From: Neokomagataea anthophila
GTDB taxonomy: Bacteria > Pseudomonadota > Alphaproteobacteria > Acetobacterales > Acetobacteraceae
Direction of reading: 5' to 3'
DNA length: 64,000 nt
Assembly: GCF_018122595.1 (NCBI RefSeq)
Contig: NZ_JAGRQH010000003.1
Coordinates: 124,001 to 188,000 of the forward strand
This document shows positions 18,473-27,060 of this stretch, piece after piece. Under the pieces are notes generated by a model. The model had not been told where the DNA came from. It did no database searches and was given only the letters and a program-made list of their open reading frames with translations. Position numbers and translations under genes: made by a program. The first letter of the stretch is position 1; each line of letters starts with the position of its first letter.

Positions 18473-18937
18473 ATGGCAGGAAAGACGCAAAAACGCGGGA
18501 GTGCGGTTCTGGCAAGTAGCGTTGTCATTGCGGCGGCAGGTGGCTTCTTATTTTATAGTGCTGCGCTGTATCGTGGCCCTGTTGACCATGGCAACGTTTT
18601 GCATGCTCATTTTAATTCAGCCAATGGGCTGCATGTCGGTGCAGATGTTGATCTGGCTGGGGTTGCGGTGGGACGTGTTCAGGCGATTCGATTGGACCCT
18701 GTGAGCCAAATGGCAGATGTGACGTTTACGGTGGATGCGGCGTTGTCTTTGCCTCGGGATACGGCAGCGGGTATTGGTGCTCCGTCTATGACGTCAGATA
18801 ATGCATTACAGTTGAAGCCCGGTCATGGTGCGAAAACATTGGAAGCAGGCGGGCTTATTCAGGATACGCAGGACCAACTTTCGTTAGAGCAGCAAGTCAG
18901 TAATTATATTTTTGGCGGCGGTGGTCTTGGTCAATAA
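18473..18937 (+). CDS. MCE-domain protein, MlaD-like
   Basis: About 154 residues: an N-terminal membrane anchor (residues 10-32) followed by one MCE domain ('GNVLHAHFNSANGLHVGADVDLAGVAVGRVQAIRLD...ADVTFTVDAALSLPRDTAAGIGAPSMTSDNALQLKPG'), the layout of MlaD. MlaD is the periplasmic ring of the MlaFEDB phospholipid transporter. Here no mlaF, mlaE, mlaB or mlaC gene is adjacent, so its ABC partner must be elsewhere if it is a Mla component. ATG at 18473 has GGGAG nine bases upstream; the upstream in-frame extension to 18368 lacks similarity and overlaps the uppP leader. Confidence 0.85.
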   Translation: MAGKTQKRGSAVLASSVVIAAAGGFLFYSAALYRGPVDHGNVLHAHFNSANGLHVGADVDLAGVAVGRVQAIRLDPVSQMADVTFTVDAALSLPRDTAAGIGAPSMTSDNALQLKPGHGAKTLEAGGLIQDTQDQLSLEQQVSNYIFGGGGLGQ

Positions 18938-18953
18938 TGACCGTCTGATGCTG

Positions 18954-20024
18954 TTAATCATTGATGGGATAAGAGGCTAAAAGGCGGCGTTGGCGTAGCC
19001 ATGCGCGTAGCATGGCAAAGGGGCTGGATGGCTTCCATCCACGTTTGCGGTTATGTGCGCCGATGCGAAATGCTGCACCATAATGTGCAATTTGGGCGGC
19101 ATAAGCTTCGCGTAGGCTGGTCGTTGGGTCCCATATATGGATCGCTTCTGCGCCTAAGCCATTGATTTCAATAATGCGGAGGTTTTCGCCTCTTTTTAGT
19201 GCCTCAATAGAGGGCACTTTGGCGTCAATACGGCCGAAATGGAAATCAGGCACATCTTGCAGCAAGGTGTCGAGTGCATTGGTTAGTTCTGGGGTGATGT
19301 CTTTGTGGCCATTATGGAACACAGAGCCTTTGCAATGATTGCCTGCGAAAACGAGCGTGAAGTGTTCGTCTTTTTCTAAAATTCTATTTGCATTTTTGCC
19401 TAATCGCTTGAGGTAGATGTGCGCGGTATCGTTGAGCGCCGTATTTTTGTGCAGTAATTCAGCGATGCTAGAGTGTCCGTCTCCTGTTAGTGCGGGAGAG
19501 GTTTTGTAAGTGAGCGATGAGATGTGCCCTTTAGGGGCATCAGGCGGGCGAATATAGAACACGCCAACTTCAATAGGGTCTGCAATTAATTCTTGGACCA
19601 TAAGGTCAATATGATCGGGGTAAAGGGGCAGAATTGTCCGTAGTTCGTCAGCAGATGAGGCACATTTCACCCCTGTGCCATTACAGCCAATATCTGGCTT
19701 GATCACGACAGGAAATGACAGACCTAGTTTGGCGATGAGTTGTGTTGCGTGGCGATATGCGTGCGGGCCAGACGGAAAGACGGCGTAAGGCGCAATGGCA
19801 CGAGAGGCATGTGGGCCAGCCATGTTAAGAATGGCCGATTTACTTTCACCGCAGAGGCCGCCAGTTTCGATGCGTGGGTTGGCCGCGGTTGCAATGCCGA
19901 GGTGACGGTAGCGCAGCCCCATGAGGATCCAGTAAAAGACAATAGGTGTATAGAGGACGACATTGGTAGAGAGACCGATGCGCGATAACATTTTTTGTGT
20001 TGTAGGGCGTTTCAAAATAGACAT
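18954..20024 (-). CDS. ATP-grasp protein related to D-Ala-D-Ala ligase
   Basis: A 356-residue protein with an ATP-grasp core: 'LGLSFPVVIKPDIGCNGTGVKCASSADEL' (ATP-binding lysine strand and glycine loop, about residues 101-128), 'LMVQELIADPIEVGVFYIR' and 'DFHFGRIDAKV...LRIIEINGLGAEAIHIWDP', with the Mg-binding E.N motif of carboxylate-amine/thiol ligases. A hydrophobic stretch near the N-terminus (about 20-37) suggests membrane association. The substrate is unknown. It is three bases downstream of the DedA gene and probably in one operon with it, so both may act at the membrane (inference). Confidence 0.7.
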   Translation of the reverse strand: MSILKRPTTQKMLSRIGLSTNVVLYTPIVFYWILMGLRYRHLGIATAANPRIETGGLCGESKSAILNMAGPHASRAIAPYAVFPSGPHAYRHATQLIAKLGLSFPVVIKPDIGCNGTGVKCASSADELRTILPLYPDHIDLMVQELIADPIEVGVFYIRPPDAPKGHISSLTYKTSPALTGDGHSSIAELLHKNTALNDTAHIYLKRLGKNANRILEKDEHFTLVFAGNHCKGSVFHNGHKDITPELTNALDTLLQDVPDFHFGRIDAKVPSIEALKRGENLRIIEINGLGAEAIHIWDPTTSLREAYAAQIAHYGAAFRIGAHNRKRGWKPSSPFAMLRAWLRQRRLLASYPIND

Positions 20025-20027
20025 TTT

Positions 20028-20588
20028 TTAAGGCTCGGTTCTTTGTAATCGGGCAATGAGGCGGCCCATGAAGGCAATGGTGAGAACAAGCCCAATTAAC
20101 CCAACCCATCGCCATTGGGACTGGAAGCTGAGCAGCCATGTCCCGATGGAGCGTGACGCTTCGAACAAAAGCGTTGTCCAAACCATGGTTGCGCCGATCA
20201 CGGTGATGGCAAAGGGGATGAATGGGGCACCGAAGTAGCCACAGGCGGTATAAAGCGGCAGGCGTGCTCCGGGTATAAAGCGAGAAAGGGCGACGGCCCG
20301 GATAGTATTGCGGGCGAACCAGCTTTGTGTGTGGGGAGAAAGGCGTAAAAAGCGCCGTAACCATGGCCAGCGCGCACCTGCGGCGCCAAGGCCGTAAAGC
20401 CCTAAATCACCGACGGATACGCCGATCCAGAGGGCGATAAGGGCAAGATGTGTATTTACGGCGCCTAGCCGCGTTGCGAGGGCTGTCATGACGGTTGCGG
20501 CATCTTCCAGCACAAAGGTTGCGCCGATAATGGACGCCGCTTTTACCCATTGAGATTGGGTTGCTAGGAGCGTGACAAAATCGCTCAT
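20028..20588 (-). CDS. DedA-family membrane protein
   Basis: A 186-residue DedA/SNARE-associated (VTT domain) membrane protein with about four to five hydrophobic helices. The family block 'RFIPGARLPLYTACGYFGAPFIPFAITVIGATMVWTTLLF' corresponds to the conserved F/R.PG.R segment. Some DedA proteins are now known to recycle undecaprenyl phosphate or flip lipids. It lies directly upstream of the ATP-grasp gene (three-base gap). No good ribosome-binding site precedes the ATG. Confidence 0.82.
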   Translation of the reverse strand: MSDFVTLLATQSQWVKAASIIGATFVLEDAATVMTALATRLGAVNTHLALIALWIGVSVGDLGLYGLGAAGARWPWLRRFLRLSPHTQSWFARNTIRAVALSRFIPGARLPLYTACGYFGAPFIPFAITVIGATMVWTTLLFEASRSIGTWLLSFQSQWRWVGLIGLVLTIAFMGRLIARLQRTEP

Positions 20589-20747
20589 TTGTTAGGTTGG
20601 TATGAAGGAAGGGAAGGTCATGCGGCTCCGGTGTCGCATGGTCCGGCTCTGACCGCAAATGTCCTTTTTAAGATGCAGCTTTAAGAAGGCTGGTACGATA
20701 TAGTTGAGGTTGCTAGCATTACTTTGTCATCCCGCCCTGCTGGAGTT

Positions 20748-21734
20748 ATGATTTTCGTGCTGAAGAGACGTTCTGTGATTATGTCTGGTGCTGCGGCATT
20801 GGGGGCTGTTGGGTTGGTCCGCTCAGCGCAGGGAGCGGATTATGGGGCTTTTTTGTCTGGGGTCCGGGCAGAAGCGCTAGCGATGGGATTATCGCCCTCG
20901 ATTGTGAGCCGTGCTTTGGCGCAGACGCAGCAACCGAATCCTAAAGTCTTAAAGCTCGACCATCATCAGCCTGAGTTTACCCTGACATGGGCGCAGTATC
21001 GTGACCGTGTTTTGCCTGTAACGCGCTTTGACAAAGGGCGTGATTTATACGGGCAGGTTGGTGAAACTCTGTCTCCCATTAGTGCTCGGTTTGGGTGTGA
21101 TGATCGGGTTGTAATGGGGATATGGGGCATCGAATCGGGGTTCGGCGCACATACGGGGACATTCTCGGTGATTGATGCGTTGGCAACGCTGGCGTTTGAT
21201 GGGCGGCGGTCAGCTTTCTTCCGTGGAGAGTTGCTCAAAGCCCTACAGATTTTGAATGCGGGTGATATTGCGCCGGAAGCAATGCTTGGTGGGTATGCGG
21301 GCGCTATGGGGCAGGCGCAGTTCATGCCAAGTGCGTATTTGCGTTATGCGGCCGATGGTGATGGAGACGGGCGACGTAATATATGGACGTCTGAGCCAGA
21401 TGTTTTTGCATCAATTGCTAATTATATGGGGCGCTGTGGCTGGGTGCCGGATGAGCCATGGGGGCAAGAAGTTACCCTAGTGGAAACGATTCCGGCAGCG
21501 GATATGGGGCGACAAAATACGCGTAGCCTAGGAGAGTGGATGATGCGGGGGGTACGCCGCAAAGATGGTGACCCATTCTCGCGTGTGGATGTGCGAGGCG
21601 CGTTGCTACAGCCTGATGGTCTAGGGACGCAGGCTTTTATGGTTTACCATAATTTCAACGTGATCCGCCGGTATAATCCCTCTGATTTTTATGCGTTAGC
21701 TGTTGGTTTGTTAGGGTCTGGCATTGCGTCTTAA
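20748..21734 (+). CDS. lytic murein transglycosylase, MltB family
   Basis: About 328 residues. A Tat-like N-terminus (KRRSVIM plus hydrophobic segment ending SAQGA) precedes a MltB/SLT-type catalytic domain: catalytic Glu in 'VMGIWGIESGFGAHTGTFSVIDALATLAFDGRRS.FF..EL..AL.IL' and the typical 'GGYAGAMGQAQFMPSAYLRYAADGDGDGRRNIW'. A C-terminal segment 'MVYHNFNVIRRYNPSDFYALAVGLL' is also family-like. It cleaves peptidoglycan with formation of 1,6-anhydro ends in the periplasm. Start choice: TTG at 20724, ATG at 20748 (GGAG two bases before) and GTG at 20757 (same GGAG, 11 bases) are all possible; ATG is taken. The stop overlaps the next gene. Confidence 0.85.
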   Translation: MIFVLKRRSVIMSGAAALGAVGLVRSAQGADYGAFLSGVRAEALAMGLSPSIVSRALAQTQQPNPKVLKLDHHQPEFTLTWAQYRDRVLPVTRFDKGRDLYGQVGETLSPISARFGCDDRVVMGIWGIESGFGAHTGTFSVIDALATLAFDGRRSAFFRGELLKALQILNAGDIAPEAMLGGYAGAMGQAQFMPSAYLRYAADGDGDGRRNIWTSEPDVFASIANYMGRCGWVPDEPWGQEVTLVETIPAADMGRQNTRSLGEWMMRGVRRKDGDPFSRVDVRGALLQPDGLGTQAFMVYHNFNVIRRYNPSDFYALAVGLLGSGIAS

Positions 21735-22587
21735 AGCTTGGTGTGGGGTTGTTTTCTGCATGACAGTGGCGGGCTGTCATCGTGTGGCTGCTCCCGAGAA
21801 AACGCTGATTGCGCATCCGCATTATGTGATGAGTGCGCCGTGGCAGGCTGGGGGGCATTGGTTTTATCCCTCAGAGCGTTATGACGTACAGACGACAGGT
21901 CTGGCGACGATTGAGGGTTCGGCGCCTATAACGGGTTTGACGGCAGATGGTGAAATCTGGCGTTCCGACGGTATGATGGGGGCGATGCAGGATGTACAAC
22001 TCCCAGTGATCGTGACCGTACGTAATATGTTGAATGGACGTACCGTTCGTGTGCGTATTAATGACCGGGGGCCAGCGCGTGTTGGGCGTTTGATTAGTCT
22101 GACGCCACGTGTGGCCTCTTTATTAGATATGCAGGGCGATACACCCGTTGCTGTCACCGAGGATGAAACCACAACGCGGGTTCTAGATGCTGCGTTGGGT
22201 GGGCCGACTTTGGATGTGCAGGCAGCGCCTCTTGCTGGTGTGCGAGCAGAATCTTTGGATGGAAAAAGCGATAGTCATATTTATGGCTCCGCGCTGGAAA
22301 GCAAAGATTCAACGGTGCCAACGGCGACGGAAGACCTGCCGCAGCAATGGGCGCAATCTACGCTGGGGCCAACAGATATTTTTGTCGAGTTGGGACGCTT
22401 CCAAAGCCAGAATGCAGCGCGCATGGTTGTGCAGCGTTGCGGAGGGCGTGTGCTGCATGTGGCAGCGCGTGATGGTTTGGTGTGGAATGTGCGTTCAGGG
22501 CCGTATATTACGCCGCAATCTGCGGATAAGGCACTGGACCAAAGCCTCTCTTGCGGGGTAGAGGGCGCACGGATCGTTATAGAATGA
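21724..22587 (+). CDS. RlpA-like septal ring lipoprotein
   Basis: A 287-residue lipoprotein: short signal peptide with lipobox 'MTVAGC' (lipidated Cys at about 18), a double-psi beta-barrel RlpA domain ('YDVQTTGLATI...GEIWRSDGMMGAMQDVQLPVIVTVRNMLNGRTVRVRINDRGPARVGRLISLT') and a C-terminal SPOR-like region ('IFVELGRFQSQNAARMVVQRCGG...WNVRSGPY'). The DRGP motif is kept, but the usual catalytic 'F/YG..G' opening is changed, so lytic activity is uncertain. The start is TTG, overlapping the transglycosylase gene by 11 bases; the stop overlaps dacA (ATGA). Confidence 0.78.
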   Translation: MRLKAWCGVVFCMTVAGCHRVAAPEKTLIAHPHYVMSAPWQAGGHWFYPSERYDVQTTGLATIEGSAPITGLTADGEIWRSDGMMGAMQDVQLPVIVTVRNMLNGRTVRVRINDRGPARVGRLISLTPRVASLLDMQGDTPVAVTEDETTTRVLDAALGGPTLDVQAAPLAGVRAESLDGKSDSHIYGSALESKDSTVPTATEDLPQQWAQSTLGPTDIFVELGRFQSQNAARMVVQRCGGRVLHVAARDGLVWNVRSGPYITPQSADKALDQSLSCGVEGARIVIE

Positions 22588-23891
22588 AACACCGGGTAAA
22601 GAACCAAATGGATATCCGGCAGATGATGAGACAGGGTGGACATAACGTGCAGACAAGACGTTCCTTAATTGCCGGCGTTGCCGGTTTTGCTGCCTGCACG
22701 TCTTTGACGGCACCTATGGTGGCTCTGGCACGGCCACATCGCCATGCAGCAGTACCAAGGCATGCTGCTGAGCCTCAGGATGAAAGCGGCCCAGATGGTG
22801 TGTCTATGGCATCTCCGGCCAATACGCCGTTAGGGCCTGTCGATACCTTAGCACGTTGGGCGTATATTTTTGATTATACGACTGGCGCTGTGCTGATGGA
22901 TAAGGCGTCAAATGAGCGTATGCCGCCTTCATCGCTGACGAAGATGATGACGGCGTATATCGTATTCGGGATGCTTGCATCTGGGCGTCTGCGGTTGGAT
23001 CAGCAATTGCCTGTGAGTGAGAAGGCTTGGCGCACGCAAGGCTCTAAAATGTTTGTGCCATTGGGGCAGACGGTGAGTGTTGAAGACCTGATCCAAGGTA
23101 TGGTCATTCAGTCTGGTAATGATGCGTGTATCGTTTTGGCAGAAGGCGTGGCTGGTTCGGAAGAGCGCTTTGTCGCATTGATGAATGAAGAAGCGTCTAA
23201 GATTGGATTGACGAATTCTCATTTTATGAATGTGACGGGGCTACCGAGTGAAGGGCATTATATGTCCGCGCATGATGTGGCGATGGTTGCGGGTCATTTG
23301 GTGCGTGATTATCCGCAATATTATCATTTCTTCGGTGAGCCAGAGTTTACGTTTAATAAAATTCGTCAAGGAAACCGTAACGTTTTGGTGGCTAAGGGCC
23401 TCGCCGATGGTTTGAAGACGGGCCATACGGATGCTGGTGGTTTTGGTCTTTGCGCTAGTGCGGATCGTAATGGAAATCGTATCATTATGGTGATTAATGG
23501 TACGTCTTCGAGCAATGAGCGTGCGCATGAGGGGGAGCGTTTGTTTGCGTGGGCTTTTGCCAATTTTGAGAATGTAACGTTGTTCCGCCGTGGGCAATTG
23601 GTTGATCAGGCGCCTGTCTGGATGGGCGAACATCGCACCGTTTCTCTTGTTGCACCGTCAGATATTACAATGACATTGCCTTTGGGCTGGCAGCAACGCT
23701 CTCAAGTGAGCGTTGATTATGCGTCTCCGATCATGGCGCCTGTGGTGCAAGGGCAGAGCTATGGGGCACTAGTCTTCTCTGCGCCGGGTATGCCGGATAC
23801 GCGTCTGCCATTGGAAGCCGGAGAAACTGTAGCAAAACTGGGCATTGTTGGTCGTGCTATGGCGCGGTTAGGTCATGGGCCAGCCAATTAA
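22584..23891 (+). CDS. dacA: D-alanyl-D-alanine carboxypeptidase (PBP5/6 type)
   Basis: Removes the terminal D-Ala of peptidoglycan stem peptides. From ATG 22584 (ATGA overlap with the lipoprotein gene) it has 435 residues: a Tat-like export signal around 'QTRRSLIAGVAGFAA', the active-site SLTK (117-120, in 'MPPSSLTKMMTAYIVF'), the SGN motif ('QSGNDACIVLAEG') and KTG ('GLKTGHTDAGGFGLCASA'). The C-terminal PBP5-associated domain runs from about 330. It lies between RlpA and tmk in an operon layout common in alphaproteobacteria. Confidence 0.93.
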   Translation: MKHRVKNQMDIRQMMRQGGHNVQTRRSLIAGVAGFAACTSLTAPMVALARPHRHAAVPRHAAEPQDESGPDGVSMASPANTPLGPVDTLARWAYIFDYTTGAVLMDKASNERMPPSSLTKMMTAYIVFGMLASGRLRLDQQLPVSEKAWRTQGSKMFVPLGQTVSVEDLIQGMVIQSGNDACIVLAEGVAGSEERFVALMNEEASKIGLTNSHFMNVTGLPSEGHYMSAHDVAMVAGHLVRDYPQYYHFFGEPEFTFNKIRQGNRNVLVAKGLADGLKTGHTDAGGFGLCASADRNGNRIIMVINGTSSSNERAHEGERLFAWAFANFENVTLFRRGQLVDQAPVWMGEHRTVSLVAPSDITMTLPLGWQQRSQVSVDYASPIMAPVVQGQSYGALVFSAPGMPDTRLPLEAGETVAKLGIVGRAMARLGHGPAN

Positions 23892-23892
23892 G

Positions 23893-24528
23893 ATGTCTGG
23901 ATTATTTGTTACGTTAGAAGGTGGTGAAGGGGCAGGGAAGTCGACGCAGGCGCGTCGGCTCTCTGCTGCGTTGCAAGAGCATGGTTATGAAACGCTTCTG
24001 ACGCGTGAGCCGGGCGGCACGCCGGGAGCTGAAGCGCTGCGTAATGTATTGCTGCATGGTGAAGCCTCTTTGTCATGGCGTGCAGAGATTTTGACACTTC
24101 TGGCGGCGCGGTGTGATCATTTGGATACCGCAATTAAACCTGCTCTGGAGCGTGGTGCGATTGTGATTTGTGATCGTTTCCATGATTCGACCTTGGCGTA
24201 TCAAGGGTACGGTGTGGGTGAGGCGGCGCCTGAGCGATTGGCTTTTATTCAAGAGGCACGACGTTTTGTCGCATGTGATCCAGACGTAACGCTGCTGCTG
24301 GATTTGCCGCGGGATGTAGCGCGTTCGCGTTTGCAGGCTCGTGGTGGAACGGGGGATCGTTATGAGGACCAGCACGATGCGTTTCATGAGCGTGTGAGTG
24401 AGGGTTTTGCGTATGTTGCGCAGGCGGAGCCTGAGCGTGTGCGGAGGATTGACGCTGAAGCTGCGCCAGATTGTGTGACGCAACGGCTGGTGTCTGCCGT
24501 GTTGAGTGCGTTGTCGCAGCGTTCATGA
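23893..24528 (+). CDS. tmk: thymidylate kinase
   Basis: Phosphorylates dTMP to dTDP for DNA synthesis. The P-loop 'LEGGEGAGKSTQARRL' lies at residues 8-23, the DR(F/Y/H) motif in 'VICDRFHDSTLAYQG' and the lid 'RLQARGGTGDRYEDQ' follow; with 211 residues it has normal length. ATG at 23893 gives the family N-terminus MSGLFVTLEGGEG; an in-frame ATG at 23875 inside dacA is also possible. The stop overlaps holB as ATGA. dut (54576) acts in the same dTTP supply route. Confidence 0.95.
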   Translation: MSGLFVTLEGGEGAGKSTQARRLSAALQEHGYETLLTREPGGTPGAEALRNVLLHGEASLSWRAEILTLLAARCDHLDTAIKPALERGAIVICDRFHDSTLAYQGYGVGEAAPERLAFIQEARRFVACDPDVTLLLDLPRDVARSRLQARGGTGDRYEDQHDAFHERVSEGFAYVAQAEPERVRRIDAEAAPDCVTQRLVSAVLSALSQRS

Positions 24529-25466
24529 CTGGAGACGCTGCGCTTTTGGATCCACGTCATGTCTCGTGTGTTTATGGGCATGATGTTGCGTGTGCCGCGT
24601 TTCAGGAGGCTCTGAAGGCAGGGCGCTTACACCATGCATGGTTGCTACATGGTCCCACAGGGATTGGGAAAGCGACTTTAGCGTTTCATTTGGCGCGTAT
24701 TTTGCTGAAGGGGGAAAACCTCGATAGCCCTGCTGGACGGCGCATTTCCGCGGGAACACATGGCGATCTTTTGGTGATTGCGCGGGCTAAGGATGAGAAG
24801 CGCGGGCGGTTACGGTCAGAGATTACAGCAGCAGATGTTCGGCCAGTGCAGGATTTTTTGCACCACACGGCAACGGAAGGTGGCTGGCGTGTTGTTATTG
24901 TGGATGGCGCTGAATTTCTAAATCGTTTTGCAGCGAATGCGTTGCTGAAAATTTTGGAAGAACCACCTCAGAATACGGTTTTGTTCTTAACCAGTGCGGC
25001 GCCTGGGGCATTATTGCCGACAATTCGAAGCCGCTGTCGCCTTCTGGCTTTGGCCCCTTTGGGGGATGTTGATATGCGACGTGTTCTGCCGGATTTAACG
25101 GCGGAGCAGATGGCGCGGGCTCAGGGAGCGCCGGGGCGTGCTCTTTTTCTGGCAACGGATAAAGATGGCGCAATTGCAGATTTGTCAAAAAAAATACTGC
25201 AAGGTCAAAGTCTTAATACAGATCTCTTAACACAAATTGAGCGAGCTGTTCGTGATGCTGACGGTTTCGCATTGTTGTGTGATTTGCTAGGCGAGGGATT
25301 AGCAGATCAGGCGCGCCATGCGGCACGTCAAGGCGAGGTGTTTCAGGCTGAAGTATTGGCGCGGCATTTTACGGAATGTGAGGCGTTGAGACGAGAGACG
25401 GAACAGATGAACCTTGATAAGGTGCAGGCGATCCGCCAAGTGGTTCAGATCCTCGCGGGAAACTAG
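24525..25466 (+). CDS. holB: DNA polymerase III subunit delta'
   Basis: Clamp-loader subunit of the DNA polymerase III holoenzyme. The 313 residues show the AAA+ fold: 'GRLHHAWLLHGPTGIGKATLAFHLARILL' (P-loop), 'WRVVIVDGAEFLNRFAANALLKILEEPPQNTVLFLTSAAPGALLPTIRSRCRLL' with the SRC sensor typical of gamma/delta' subunits. ATG at 24525 overlaps the tmk stop (ATGA); the open frame continues upstream without similarity. The start of metG follows after about 30 bases. The DnaN clamp it helps load is encoded at 48333. Confidence 0.93.
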   Translation: MTGDAALLDPRHVSCVYGHDVACAAFQEALKAGRLHHAWLLHGPTGIGKATLAFHLARILLKGENLDSPAGRRISAGTHGDLLVIARAKDEKRGRLRSEITAADVRPVQDFLHHTATEGGWRVVIVDGAEFLNRFAANALLKILEEPPQNTVLFLTSAAPGALLPTIRSRCRLLALAPLGDVDMRRVLPDLTAEQMARAQGAPGRALFLATDKDGAIADLSKKILQGQSLNTDLLTQIERAVRDADGFALLCDLLGEGLADQARHAARQGEVFQAEVLARHFTECEALRRETEQMNLDKVQAIRQVVQILAGN

Positions 25467-25497
25467 GGTTGGTTTCGCGCGTGTAGACAGAAAGATA

Positions 25498-27060
25498 ATG
25501 GCAAGACGAATGAATATGACGCGGCGCTTCACGGTTACGACACCAATTTTTTACGTTAATGGCGCGCCGCATATTGGGCATGCCTATACCTCAATTGCTG
25601 CGGATGTTTTGGCGCGCTTTCACCGCTTGAAGGGGCATGATGTTTTATTCGTGAGCGGCACGGATGAGCACGGCCAGAAAGTAGCGCAAACAGCAGAGGC
25701 GCAGGGCATGGATGCCCAGTCTTATGCTGATGGTGTGTCTGCATCGTTTCGCCAGATGCAAGATGATATGGCGGTTTCAAGCGATCTTTTCATTCGGACA
25801 ACGTCAGACGCGCATAAACGCGCTGCGACGGCCCTGTGGGAGCGGGTAGCCGCGAATGGTCATATTTATCTGGGCGCGTATGAGGGCTGGTATTCTACCC
25901 GTGATGAAGCCTTCATCGTGGAAGACGAACTGGTTAAAAAGCCGGATGGCACGATGGTGGCACCGTCTGGTGCACCTGTTGAGCGCGTCAAGGAGCCTTC
26001 TTACTTCTTCTGCCTGTCTGACTTTGAAGACCGTTTGCTGAAATTGTATGAAGAACAGCCTGACTTTATTGGTCCACATGGGCCGAAGCGTGAGATTGTT
26101 AGTTTTGTAAAGCAAGGTCTGCGTGATCTGTCGGTATCACGGACCAGCTTTGACTGGGGCGTACCTGTTCCGGGTGATCCGAAGCATGTGATGTATGTAT
26201 GGTTCGACGCATTGGCGAACTATCTGACAGCAACGGGCTTCCCTGATGCCGATGCAGACCGGGCAGGGTATTGGCCTGCGGATCTGCACATTGTTGGGAA
26301 AGAAATTGCACGTTTCCATTGTGTGTACTGGCCTGCTTTCTTGATGGCTGCTGGTTTGCCCTTGCCAAAGCGCGTGTTTGCCCATGGCTGGTGGACCGTT
26401 GAAGGCGAAAAGATGAGCAAGTCTTTGGGCAATGCTCTGGACCCGAAGGCGCTGGCTGATGAGTTTGGGTTGGATGCGTTGCGCTTCTTCCTGATGCGTG
26501 AAGTACCGTTTGGTGGTGATTCTAATTTTAGCCGCCGTTCGATGATCACGCGGACCAATGTCGAATTGGCAAATGATTTAGGAAATCTTTGTCAGCGCAC
26601 ATTGAGCCAAGTTGCACGTAATTTGGGTGGCATTTTGCCACAACAAGGAGCGCGCACGGAAGATGATGACGCTATTTTAGCGGTGGCTTCTGCGCTGCCA
26701 GAAGTGGTTTCGGAGCAAATAGAGCGTCTGGCACTGAATGAAGCTCTGGAAGAAATTTGGAAGCTCATCCGTGCCGCGAACTCTTATATTGACCGTCAGG
26801 CACCATGGGCGCTGAAAAAGACGGATACGGACCGTATGGCAGATGTGCTGCGCGTGTTGGTGGACGTGATCCGGACCATTGCAACACTGTTGCAGCCTTA
26901 TATGCCAACGACGATGGACCGTATGTTGACGCAGCTTGGTGTGACGGAAGGGGAGCGTACAATTGAAGCGCTGGCGACTGCTTTGCCGGCGGGCCGTGAG
27001 TTGCCAAAACCACAAGGGTTGTTCCCGCGTTTTGTTGAGGCTGAAGGCAAGGATTCCTGA
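25498..27060 (+). CDS. metG: methionine--tRNA ligase
   Basis: Class I synthetase of about 520 residues. HIGH lies at 25-28 ('NGAPHIGHAYTSIAADVLARFHRL'), 'FVSGTDEHGQKV' follows, and KMSKS is in 'VEGEKMSKSLGNALDP'. It is the short form without zinc-knuckle cysteine quartet and without the C-terminal tRNA-binding extension; the helical anticodon domain ends at 'FPRFVEAEGK'. Start codons at 25498, 25510 and 25516 are all in frame before 'TRRFTVTTPIFYVNG'; 25498 is taken with AAAGA just upstream. The stop shares one base with tatD. Confidence 0.95.
   Translation: MARRMNMTRRFTVTTPIFYVNGAPHIGHAYTSIAADVLARFHRLKGHDVLFVSGTDEHGQKVAQTAEAQGMDAQSYADGVSASFRQMQDDMAVSSDLFIRTTSDAHKRAATALWERVAANGHIYLGAYEGWYSTRDEAFIVEDELVKKPDGTMVAPSGAPVERVKEPSYFFCLSDFEDRLLKLYEEQPDFIGPHGPKREIVSFVKQGLRDLSVSRTSFDWGVPVPGDPKHVMYVWFDALANYLTATGFPDADADRAGYWPADLHIVGKEIARFHCVYWPAFLMAAGLPLPKRVFAHGWWTVEGEKMSKSLGNALDPKALADEFGLDALRFFLMREVPFGGDSNFSRRSMITRTNVELANDLGNLCQRTLSQVARNLGGILPQQGARTEDDDAILAVASALPEVVSEQIERLALNEALEEIWKLIRAANSYIDRQAPWALKKTDTDRMADVLRVLVDVIRTIATLLQPYMPTTMDRMLTQLGVTEGERTIEALATALPAGRELPKPQGLFPRFVEAEGKDS

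Noticed and set aside
18290-18490. N-terminal 67-residue extension of UppP
   Set aside because: Not hydrophobic or family-like, overlaps the divergent MCE gene's leader; the internal ATG at 18289 has a good ribosome-binding site.
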